Origin: Prochlorococcus sp. AG-402-I20 | GTDB lineage: Bacteria > Cyanobacteriota > Cyanobacteriia > PCC-6307 > Cyanobiaceae | Assembly (NCBI GenBank): GCA_003216975.1 | Contig: QCHY01000010.1 | Coordinates: forward strand, 1 to 53,255 | DNA: 53,255 bases | Reading direction: 5' to 3' | In this document: piece by piece, positions 1 to 7,285 of the stretch | How the letters are laid out: every line of letters starts with the position of its first letter | Position numbering within the stretch: position 1 is the stretch's first letter | Notes under the pieces: generated by a model | The model's input: the letters and a program-made list of their open reading frames with translations, nothing else | Database searches by the model: none | Told to the model about the DNA's origin: nothing | Made by a program: the position numbers and the translations under genes

Positions 1-48
1 AAGCTTTCACAACAAGCGGTAACAAACAAAGTCAGATGCAGGTATAAA

Positions 49-68
49 TTAAATTAGATCTAATTTAA
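49..68. repeat. 20-bp perfect palindrome
   Basis: The sequence TTAAATTAGATCTAATTTAA equals its own reverse complement over 20 bases. It lies just downstream (minus sense) of the TPR-sulfotransferase gene. It has no adjoining T-run, so it is not a convincing terminator. A protein-binding site or a weak transcript-end hairpin is possible. Confidence 0.5.
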
Positions 69-96
69 AGTCTGATTAATAACTCCATATCTAATT

Positions 97-2055
97 TTAC
101 AATAAATCCTGTTTCAGGTAAAAGTCATTTTTCTTTAAAATTTCAATCGCAGGCAATAACATTTCTCTATAGTTTTTCCATCCACCCACAGATTTTGAAT
201 TAATTGGGGAACGAACCTGTACTGTGCTTGCTGTTAAAACTGATCTAGTATTTAAATGCGGAGATAAATACAAATCGTCCCAATCCCAACCTAACCATGA
301 AATCAAAGATTTGATTTCATGGTTAGGTTGTTTAACTAACAAATCATAATTTAAATCATAAATATTTGACCTATATAGTTTTTTATATTGTTTCATTACT
401 TTTTCGTGATTTAAATAAATACTTACACAATCAACAAGAGAAGAAGAATATTCATTACCTACTCCAAAATGAGTTCGATAAATCGACAAAATATTATCTA
501 GAGGATTTCTGAAACAATGAATAATTTTTGCTTTAGGTATTTGCTGAGAAATAATTCCTGCGTATTGATAATTGTATAACCATTTATTAGTTTTAATATT
601 CATATCACTCTTACAATTAGCTGTTTTTTGCCAATAGATTTCAGCAAGTGTTGATTTTCGATCGGAATCTTGCCATTCCTGGTAAGATTCCTCAAATATA
701 TTTATTTCTCCCAAATCATCAACAGAAGCATTCATAGCCAGTATTGACTCCAGTAAAGTAGATCCGCTTCTTGGCATTCCTACAATAAAAATTGTTTCTG
801 GAGAATCTATTTGTAAATTTCTCTTCTGATCTTTGATGGATTCAAAAAATAATTCTTCTGATCTTTTAATTAAAAGATTAGCTCTCGAGGGCTTAATTAA
901 AAGTTTAAGTTTATTTGCCAATTCTAGGTATTTAGCACTTTCATAATATTTTTTTTGATTATGCAAAATATTTGCTCTTGCAAAATAAATATCAACTTTG
1001 TTTTGATATGATTGGTTCGCTAAAACATCCTCACAAAAAAGCATATCAATACAATTTATACTTATATCTTCTAGCTTTAACATAGATAACAGAAAATAGG
1101 CTTTAGCTAAAAAAGGATTGATCTTTAGAGCATTTAATATAGAGACTTTTGCATCTTTTAATTTACCAATATTTATTAATATACTTCCCAAATTCGAATG
1201 AGCTTCGTAGTAATTAGGATTTATTAAAATAGCCTTACGAGTATAAATCTCAGCTTCTTTAAAATTCCTGTTGCCTTTAAAAATAGCGCCTAAATTCAAA
1301 AAGGCTTCAGCAAAATCAGAATTAAGTTGAATAGCTTTGCGAGTTGAATCTTCTGCTTCTTTAAATTTGCCAAGTTCTTTTAATATAACGCCATAATTAT
1401 AATGATAAAGATAGTTATTTGGATCGATATTAATAGCCTGAAAAGTGGCCTCTCTAGCATCTTCTAATTTTCCAAGGCTTTTTAGTATATTTCCAAGATT
1501 CAAATATGAATCTGAAGAATTAGGATTAAGTTTAATTGCTGTACGAATTGACTTTTCAGCTTCATTAAATTTTGCTTGATCATATAATATACATCCGTAG
1601 TTCAAGTATGAATCTGAAGAATTAGGATTAAGTTTAATTGCTTTTAAAGTTGACTTTTCAGCTTCTTCAAGCTTCCCTTGTTTACTTAAAATACTTCCTA
1701 AATTTGTAAAAGCTATTGCATAATCGGGATTTAGTTTAATCGCCATACGAGTATATAGTTCAGCTTCTTTGAATGCTCCAGAATTCATTAATATGGTTCC
1801 AAAATTACAGAACACTCTTGGATCACTAAAGCCTTGTTCACAAAAATAACGATAATATTTTTCCGCATCTAATATATTCCCATTTAAATGTAGGCTAATT
1901 GCTTTATTAATTATTTCTTCCTTAGAATTTATAGAAATATCTTCACTTATTTTTTCTATAGAAAATGGAATAGGGAATGTTTCTACTTTTCCATGATGAG
2001 TGTTTAAAGATTTATTTGTTTTTTTATTATTATTCACAGTTATATTTGCATCCAA
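97..2055 (-). CDS. TPR-repeat protein with C-terminal sulfotransferase domain
   Basis: The first ~370 residues are consecutive 34-residue TPR units with the usual pattern (for example AIKLNPNSSDSYLNLGNIL), a protein-protein interaction scaffold. The last ~220 residues look like a PAPS-dependent sulfotransferase: a 5'-phosphosulfate loop GMPRSGSTLLES near residue 430 and a 3'-phosphate region CFRNPLDNILSIYRTHF near residue 515. The predicted reaction is transfer of sulfate from PAPS to an unknown acceptor, perhaps a surface glycan or peptide. The start is a TTG; the next in-frame ATG lies well inside the TPR region, so the exact start is uncertain. Two adjacent TPR units share KLNPNSSDSYLN, showing recent internal duplication. 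It is a single gene with no co-oriented close neighbour. Confidence 0.85.
   Translation of the reverse strand: MDANITVNNNKKTNKSLNTHHGKVETFPIPFSIEKISEDISINSKEEIINKAISLHLNGNILDAEKYYRYFCEQGFSDPRVFCNFGTILMNSGAFKEAELYTRMAIKLNPDYAIAFTNLGSILSKQGKLEEAEKSTLKAIKLNPNSSDSYLNYGCILYDQAKFNEAEKSIRTAIKLNPNSSDSYLNLGNILKSLGKLEDAREATFQAINIDPNNYLYHYNYGVILKELGKFKEAEDSTRKAIQLNSDFAEAFLNLGAIFKGNRNFKEAEIYTRKAILINPNYYEAHSNLGSILINIGKLKDAKVSILNALKINPFLAKAYFLLSMLKLEDISINCIDMLFCEDVLANQSYQNKVDIYFARANILHNQKKYYESAKYLELANKLKLLIKPSRANLLIKRSEELFFESIKDQKRNLQIDSPETIFIVGMPRSGSTLLESILAMNASVDDLGEINIFEESYQEWQDSDRKSTLAEIYWQKTANCKSDMNIKTNKWLYNYQYAGIISQQIPKAKIIHCFRNPLDNILSIYRTHFGVGNEYSSSLVDCVSIYLNHEKVMKQYKKLYRSNIYDLNYDLLVKQPNHEIKSLISWLGWDWDDLYLSPHLNTRSVLTASTVQVRSPINSKSVGGWKNYREMLLPAIEILKKNDFYLKQDLL
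287..330. repeat. 21-bp perfect inverted repeat inside the sulfotransferase coding region
   Basis: The arm at 287-307 (starts CAACCTAACC, ends ATCAAA) is the exact reverse complement of 310-330, with only GA between. On the minus strand it encodes QPNHEIKSLISWLGW of the sulfotransferase domain. A perfect 21-bp hairpin inside a reading frame is not expected by chance. Confidence 0.9.
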
Positions 2056-2522
2056 AAAGGTCTCGGTTGGATATAATTTATAATAAAATAAGAAAATATA
2101 TCTGAAGAAATCAACTCAATTCAATAAAACTATAACAAAGCCGAGTTACGCTTACTAAGCATGAGAGAAATATATAAGCTATTATGCGCAAAAGATTCAA
2201 CCAAATCCTGCTATCTCTGCAAAGAGCGCTTTGGTCTCAGCTGATTAAGAGTATCCAAGAAGAACCTCATATCTTGTTTCTATACCATTAGTGAGTTGTC
2301 CTAACCAATAAGTTCAATACAACGGTATCTGCATCTCTGCCTAGAGGGTTTTTATACAGACTATTGACATAGGTAGAATAAGTAACAACAACAAAAACAG
2401 AAGGAAAATGCTCGTTCATTTCCCACCTAGTGAAAATTTCTCAGATAATTGCTTAATATTTGTTGCCCATTGAATGAATATCAGCTAAAAAGTATCAACA
2501 AATACAATTTTGGCTTCGACCC
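2056..2522. other. 467-bp intergenic stretch with no convincing gene
   Basis: It separates the minus-strand TPR-sulfotransferase from a plus-strand short gene. I see only very short open frames: one of 27 codons starting at 2161 that includes a CYLCKE motif, and one of 21 codons at 2408 preceded by AAGGA. Neither has support beyond being open. The promoter for the gene at 2523 probably lies in the right part. No recognisable copy of the ychF-derived repeat is seen here. Confidence 0.4.
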
Positions 2523-2660
2523 ATGATCAATGAGAACCTAGTAGAGATCCTTCTCGCTGCAATTCTTGTTTCAAATACCTTTGATAAGGATCAGCCCGTA
2601 ATTAAATGGGGTGGAATAGTAATAGCCGTTGCTGGTGTAGCATCTGCTTTATTTGTTTAA
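2523..2660 (+). CDS. 45-residue membrane protein, unknown function
   Basis: An ATG opens a frame of 45 codons beginning MINENLVEILLAAILVSNTF and ending with the hydrophobic run GGIVIAVAGVASALFV, so two short membrane-prone segments flank a charged centre (DKDQPVIKW). It is followed 54 bases later by a strong intrinsic terminator in the same orientation, which argues that this is a real transcription unit. I do not recognise the family. Very short single-gene units of this sort are common in Prochlorococcus islands. Confidence 0.6.
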   Translation: MINENLVEILLAAILVSNTFDKDQPVIKWGGIVIAVAGVASALFV

Positions 2661-2714
2661 ATATTAAAATCATTTGATTTTAGATTAATTCAAATAAATA
2701 AAGATTCATAGATG

Positions 2715-2745
2715 AGCTGCACATATTATATTGTGCAGCTTTTTT
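2715..2745 (+). terminator. Intrinsic terminator of the 45-residue gene
   Basis: AGCTGCACA (2715-2723) pairs perfectly with TGTGCAGCT (2732-2740) around a 7-base loop and runs into six Ts. Confidence 0.85.
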
Positions 2746-2769
2746 ATGCCTTAAACAAAAAACAATGTT

Positions 2770-2830
2770 GTTGATCAATTACGGGCGATTTTTCAGTAAA
2801 TATTTTTGTTAGACCCGTACAGCAAAAATT
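2770..2830 (-). repeat. Remnant of the ychF-array repeat (right flank only)
   Basis: GTTAGACCCGTACAGCAAAA at 2808-2827 matches GTTAGACCAGTACAACAAAA of the repeats at 7187-7206 and 10158-10177 in 18 of 20 positions. It is preceded by a GTTGAT...TTACGGGCG stretch equivalent to the GTTGATTACGAGC segment of other copies. The ychF-like centre itself is not recognisable. It suggests the array once extended this far left. Confidence 0.6.
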
Positions 2831-2976
2831 AAGCAAAATGAAACTAACCAGATAGTAATGAAATTGCTTACCAAGTTTATTTCTGATCTAATAAACTAAA
2901 TAGTAATATATAAACTTAAAGAACACATAATTAATTAATCTCAAAAAATTTTATAGCTATTATTATTGATTATTTA

Positions 2977-3933
2977 CTATAATTTTTTTATAATCATCAT
3001 TATTGAATCAGTGGTAAAATTCTTACATTTTTCATTTAGCCAAAAAGACTCTATCCAGGAAGGATTATCTCTAGCAATGTAATCATCACTCGTGACTTTT
3101 CGTTTATCATTATATCTTAACCACTCTATATAATTATAAAAGCCATATCTTTGTACTGGTAAAAAATCAATATCATAGTTACCGAGTTCAAGACTCTCTA
3201 ATAAATATCTAAGGGTGGATTTATTAAATGATGAAACATGCGCAGGGAATCTGATAATTTTAGAATAATTAGAAGAAAGCTTTAATAGATCATCATCTTC
3301 ATTTGGAACTTCTATAATAATAGATCCTCCTTTTTTTGTAATTGTAAAAATATTTTTAATGAAATCGCGTATGTTGTAAACATGCTCAAGGACATGAAAG
3401 CAGTAAGATATATCAAAATAATTAATGTATTCACTAGCGAATTTATTATCTAAAAGTCTATGATGAAAAGTAAAATCATCAATATTTGGTTGAAAACCTT
3501 CTATTCCCAAATTTATTCTTTCACTACTTGTTTCGAGAAGATGTATGTTTAGTTTTGGATTGGATTTTTTTAAATTAAATGATAACTGCCCGTATCCAGA
3601 ACCAATATCTATAAAACTGGAATTAGGTTTATTTAATAAAGATTGAATCAAAGGAATTAATCTTTCACAATCTCCTTTTATGAGATGAAGTACATTTTGA
3701 AGGGGTTTAGGTAATTTATCATCCGTAAAGAGATTTAAATCTTGAGATGAAGTTTTTCTAAAAGTGTCCTGAATAATAGATTCTTTATTAGCATTATCAT
3801 CTAGCTCATTCAATTGTTTTGCAGGAAGTTGAACAAGGCTACATTTCAAACATTTTAAAAGAGTATGATTGCTATCAATAGTATAAAATTTAGATAAATC
3901 TGTTGAGTTGCATATTCTACAGTGAATATTCAT
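2977..3933 (-). CDS. Class I SAM-dependent methyltransferase with N-terminal zinc-ribbon-like segment
   Basis: The N-terminus has paired cysteines typical of sugar C-methyltransferase-like proteins (CRICNST at residues 5-11 and CLKCSLVQL near 28-36), probably binding zinc. A SAM-binding motif I follows near residues 107-116 (FIDIGSGYGQ), then the FDISYCFHVLEHV post-motif near residue 174 that is usual in this fold. The likely role is methyl transfer to a sugar or polyketide-like small molecule; the substrate cannot be read from the sequence. The ATG at 3933 begins directly with the cysteine segment, so the start is credible. It stands alone on the minus strand between the remnant at 2.8 kb and the repeat at 4.0 kb. 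Confidence 0.8.
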   Translation of the reverse strand: MNIHCRICNSTDLSKFYTIDSNHTLLKCLKCSLVQLPAKQLNELDDNANKESIIQDTFRKTSSQDLNLFTDDKLPKPLQNVLHLIKGDCERLIPLIQSLLNKPNSSFIDIGSGYGQLSFNLKKSNPKLNIHLLETSSERINLGIEGFQPNIDDFTFHHRLLDNKFASEYINYFDISYCFHVLEHVYNIRDFIKNIFTITKKGGSIIIEVPNEDDDLLKLSSNYSKIIRFPAHVSSFNKSTLRYLLESLELGNYDIDFLPVQRYGFYNYIEWLRYNDKRKVTSDDYIARDNPSWIESFWLNEKCKNFTTDSIMMIIKKL

Positions 3934-3990
3934 TAGATTTGGTCAGATCAAAATTTTATATAGTTTAGAAAGGGAGATTCCATTAACAAC

Positions 3991-4101
3991 AAGTTTGCAA
4001 TAACTGGAAACTTACACATTGAATAAAAATTCATATCAGACACCTAATACCAACAGGTCTCAAGAGGATTTCCACTTTACTACAACGCAAAAAAGTTAGA
4101 C
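3991..4101 (-). repeat. ychF-derived array repeat, site H (most diverged full copy)
   Basis: Within the 400-bp gap 3934-4333 the core at 3998-4051 matches the copy at 10079-10133 (AATAACTGGAA, CTTANAC, TTGAATAAAAA, TCATAT, then TAATACCAAC). On the minus strand the centre reads Y-E-F-L-F-N-V-stop with third-position changes (GAA, AAT, GTG). A GTTAGAC motif follows at 4095. No gene is evident in the rest of the gap. Confidence 0.75.
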
Positions 4102-4333
4102 AAGGCTTGATTTAGTCATCAATATAAAACCAATTAATTGCTTGGAGGAATAAAAGAATATATTTATAACACTTTCAAGTAAGTGGAAATACGAATAATA
4201 AGGGTTACGTTCTTTCAATCATGAATGAGTGCGCACTTTTCAATAAATGTTAATATCAACATTAAATAGAAATCATGAAATACAAAATATAAGAAATTTT
4301 ACCTTATTCATATGATCATAGAAATTAATAATC

Positions 4334-5809
4334 TTATACTCTATAGAAATTCATTCCGATAATAATCCTATCTTTTTTGCCCTTATAGAATACAGAGTGA
4401 TTTCTCCATGCAGGAAAAATAATAATTAAACCATTATTTGGAAGAATCTCCTGTTTTGGATCTTCTAATTTCAAAATTCCTGGCTCTTCACAATCTTGAT
4501 CACCAATTGATAAATAATATACAAGCGAAAACTTGTTTTCTGAAAGATTCAAACCTTTCAAATTATCTACATCACTTAAATGATTATGACTTACTAATCC
4601 AGCGCCTGATTTAGATATAGTAAAAAATGAATCTAAAACGATTATTTCAGAATGAACAGACTCTGAAGCAATAGAAATTAGATCATTTTTTATCATATTT
4701 ATTATAGGATCATTTCTTTTAAATAATGAATAGTCAGAACCCCTTGCATTTCCATAAGTTGGTTCAATGTAGAATGATTGATCTATAGATCTTATTTCAT
4801 ACAAGCTATCTATAAGTTCTTGTTCTACAAATCTATTTATAATTAATGGGTTTTCTTTTAAAATCTCATTTTCAAACTTAGTTGTATTGTTTTTTATTTG
4901 AAAATTATTATACTCGATAATTTTATTTTTCTCGAAAAAACTTTTTAAAACCTTATTAAGTTCCTCATCAGGTTCAATATTTTCTGCTATACAAATATAT
5001 TCTAATGCCAATATTCTCTCACCCTTAATATAAAAGCAAATACTTAAATTACGATAAGCGATAGCATAATCAGATTTAATTTTAATTGCTTTATTTAGGA
5101 ATTTTTCTGCATCCATATATTTACCACTAATCATCAAAACATTTCCCAAATTAAGATAAGCTTCTTCAAGGGCAGGGTTAAGTTCAATTGCCTTAATTAG
5201 AGATAGTTCTGCTTCTTCATATTTCCCAAGATCTTTATATATTTTTCCTAAATTACTATAATTTTCTCCCAACTCAGGATTTATTTTAATTGCATTAAGT
5301 TGTGAAGCCTCTGCGTCTTTTAATTTACCAAGATATTTTAATAAAAGTGCTAAATTAGAGTGAGCCCTAGTAAAATCAGGTTTAATTTCAATAGCTTTTC
5401 GAAATAATAATTCCGCTTCTTGTACATTCCCAAGATCTCTTAATATATTTCCTAGATTAAAATAAGCATCTGCAAAATCAGGTTTAATTTCAATAGCTTT
5501 CCGAAATAATAATTCCGCTTCTTGTACATTCCCAAGATCCTTTAAAACTACACCATAGTTAGAGAAAACTCTGTAATCTTTATAACCTTGATCAATAAAA
5601 ACCTGATAATATTTGGCTGCTTCATAGATATTTCCTTCTTTATGAAACTTAAATGCTTGTTGGACAATATGCTCTTTAGAATTTTTCTTGAAAGCGTTAG
5701 TAAAAAAAGAACTACCTTCTATAATTTGCTCTGAGTCAAATGGAACTGTAAATATTGTCACCTTGTTGATAATATTATTTTTTTGCTCATTACTAGTAAG
5801 ACCTTCCAT
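4334..5809 (-). CDS. TPR-repeat protein with C-terminal 2OG-Fe(II) oxygenase-like domain
   Basis: Residues ~45-290 are TPR units. Two neighbouring units share DLGNVQEAELLFRKAIEI and are nearly identical at DNA level about 102 bases apart (around 5384-5450 and 5486-5550), so a unit was duplicated recently. Residues ~340-491 resemble a 2-oxoglutarate/Fe(II) dioxygenase: an HNHLSDVD metal region, a distal WRNHSVFY histidine and a downstream arginine in KKDRIIIG that would bind 2OG. The expected chemistry is hydroxylation of an unknown protein or peptide. The ATG at 5809 has GAGG immediately upstream. It parallels the TPR-sulfotransferase: a TPR scaffold with a swapped enzymatic tail. Confidence 0.8.
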   Translation of the reverse strand: MEGLTSNEQKNNIINKVTIFTVPFDSEQIIEGSSFFTNAFKKNSKEHIVQQAFKFHKEGNIYEAAKYYQVFIDQGYKDYRVFSNYGVVLKDLGNVQEAELLFRKAIEIKPDFADAYFNLGNILRDLGNVQEAELLFRKAIEIKPDFTRAHSNLALLLKYLGKLKDAEASQLNAIKINPELGENYSNLGKIYKDLGKYEEAELSLIKAIELNPALEEAYLNLGNVLMISGKYMDAEKFLNKAIKIKSDYAIAYRNLSICFYIKGERILALEYICIAENIEPDEELNKVLKSFFEKNKIIEYNNFQIKNNTTKFENEILKENPLIINRFVEQELIDSLYEIRSIDQSFYIEPTYGNARGSDYSLFKRNDPIINMIKNDLISIASESVHSEIIVLDSFFTISKSGAGLVSHNHLSDVDNLKGLNLSENKFSLVYYLSIGDQDCEEPGILKLEDPKQEILPNNGLIIIFPAWRNHSVFYKGKKDRIIIGMNFYRV

Positions 5810-6147
5810 ACCTCAACTATATAATCAATAAATTTACAGTCTATACTCAATTAACTTTTTTAATTATATTTGAATTATGCGACATTGCTTAAAAGACTAG
5901 TTCATGTGCAAGACTTGCAGAATTAGCTATACCTTGATGAGATTAGTTAAGTTTTTGAAGTTAAAAAATTCTTCGCAAATAGGGTAGTCGTTTTTTTTTA
6001 TCAGATAAAAGTACAGATCATTTTATTTAAGGCCTTATGAATACATAAAGTCATACTAAAAATTTTAGGACTATCTCCTTAAAGCCCTAAGATTGAGTTA
6101 GAGAAAGAAATCTCTAAAGAACTATCAAATGATTCTTTCGCTATTCT
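5810..6147. other. 338-bp intergenic stretch, nothing recognised
   Basis: It lies between two minus-strand genes and is strongly AT-rich, with an eight-base T-run near 5991. I found no open frame worth calling, no RNA gene and no array repeat. It probably contains the promoter of the TPR-oxygenase gene and the end of the small secreted-protein transcript. Confidence 0.4.
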
Positions 6148-6369
6148 CTAATTATATGTATTTGGTTTTTCTCTAGGGATACAACCAGTAACACAATTGA
6201 TATTTATTGGAGAATGAAAACGCGAGTCATCACCTTCTATTTCTACTGAGCCACTAATTTTTATGGTTTGGTCATATGCACTTACTGTCATTGGCAATGT
6301 CCCAATGCTAAAAGCAAGAGCAAAGATTGATGCTGGGGTGGCAAGTCTTAGAAGAGTTTCCTTATCCAT
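6148..6369 (-). CDS. Small secreted protein, 73 residues, unknown function
   Basis: It begins MDKETLLRLATPASIFALAF, then a short hydrophobic run ending TVSAYDQ, a good signal peptide with likely cleavage after VSA near residue 31. The mature part is only ~42 residues and holds two cysteines (NINCVTGCIPRE), which could form a disulfide in the periplasm. The opposing plus-strand frame over this region lacks any protein-like features. I do not know the family. It sits in the cassette between array sites H and G. Confidence 0.6.
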   Translation of the reverse strand: MDKETLLRLATPASIFALAFSIGTLPMTVSAYDQTIKISGSVEIEGDDSRFHSPININCVTGCIPREKPNTYN

Positions 6370-6787
6370 TTTGGAAATTGATGTTTACCCTTTTTACCTA
6401 AAAAAGTATTTAGATGGAATAAATATTCGAAGCCTTGGATCAAGGGTGATCAATAAAGGACAACATTATTACCGTTCATTAAATAACGAGAAATGGTGAG
6501 AACGTTCAACAGAGCTTCCATTCCTAACGTTTATTTGGGGTTTCTTTTTAATTCTCTTAAGATGCAGTTAAAGTTAGAAAAAATTCACTTCTAATATTAT
6601 TGAAAGCCATAAAAAGCATTAGAATAATCAAAAACCTTATAAACTCATCACAGTTTTCAGACAAAAAGAATACGAAGTAAATCCGCCTCTTAAAAAGACA
6701 ATTATATTATCAACTAAAACTAGCAAAAGTACGGGAAAGAATAAGCTTATATGTCAAAATTCAATAATAACTTTAGATAGTCGTATA
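6370..6787. other. 418-bp intergenic stretch
   Basis: It is AT-rich and follows the start of the small secreted protein. A 78-codon plus-strand frame (6263-6499) enters it but is mostly the antisense of that gene. I see no RNA, terminator or array repeat. Confidence 0.35.
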
Positions 6788-7084
6788 TTGCGAGTGCCCA
6801 TACTTTTTAAAAGTATCGACTCGTACAAAAAAATTGATTTCTTCACGCCTCAATTATTTTATAAACTCTATCCTAAACTTCTTGACAAATTATTAATAAT
6901 AGTAATTTTGGGTATTAATTCATTTGTAAGTTTTTGTACAGAAGAATCTCCAATCTTTTGTGCATATGCAATCCAATTTCTTATTATTAAAAAATTAATT
7001 AAATTGAATAAAACTCTATACAGGAAAGTAATAATAAATGATTACACCGATATTTGGGTATTAGAACAAAGCAAGGACAGATAA
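6788..7084 (+). CDS. Possible 98-residue hypothetical protein
   Basis: The frame starts at TTG 6788 or GTG 6794 and encodes a mostly hydrophobic, lysine- and isoleucine-rich product (LLDKLLIIVILGINSFVSF) with a basic tail. No ribosome-binding site or family is apparent, and such composition arises easily in AT-rich non-coding DNA. It ends just before array site G. It may be a decayed gene. Confidence 0.25.
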   Translation: MRVPILFKSIDSYKKIDFFTPQLFYKLYPKLLDKLLIIVILGINSFVSFCTEESPIFCAYAIQFLIIKKLIKLNKTLYRKVIINDYTDIWVLEQSKDR

Positions 7085-7100
7085 AGTTTTTACCTTTAAG

Positions 7101-7237
7101 AACCTCTGCAGTGACTGAACGCTTATACGTTAAATAAAAACTCCTTCACGTCAAGTCATAGCAGTTGATTACGAGAGAATTTACCGGTTAGACCAGTACA
7201 ACAAAATGTTAGACCATTCTTGAGACAGGTTGAGACT
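7101..7237 (-). repeat. ychF-derived array repeat, site G
   Basis: The core at 7108-7162 reads on the minus strand D-V-K-E-F-L-F-N-V-stop. Arms GTGACTGAACG and CGTCAAGTCATAGC are imperfect inverted repeats around it. The right flank has GTTGATTACGAG, then GTTAGACCAGTACAACAAAA (7187-7206), a second GTTAGAC and two GAGAC motifs, the same type as site E. Confidence 0.85.
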
Positions 7238-7285
7238 AATCACTCAAATATATTTCTTGGATAAGATAGAGTTTTGACTTTGGGA

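Noticed and set aside
1501-1662. Direct DNA repeats of about 102 bases
   Set aside because: They correspond to TPR units of the encoded protein, so they are not a separate repeat element.
2161-2244. 27-codon frame with CYLCKE motif
   Set aside because: It is too short, without ribosome-binding site, terminator or recognised relatives.
6263-6499. 78-codon plus-strand frame
   Set aside because: It is mostly antisense to the small secreted protein gene with a clear signal peptide, and its own product shows no protein-like features.
7003-7022. TTGAATAAAACTCTATACAG resembles the ychF-like repeat centre
   Set aside because: One base is missing inside the A-run, the inverted arms and GTTAGAC flanks are absent, and site G lies only ~100 bases away; probably chance in AT-rich DNA.
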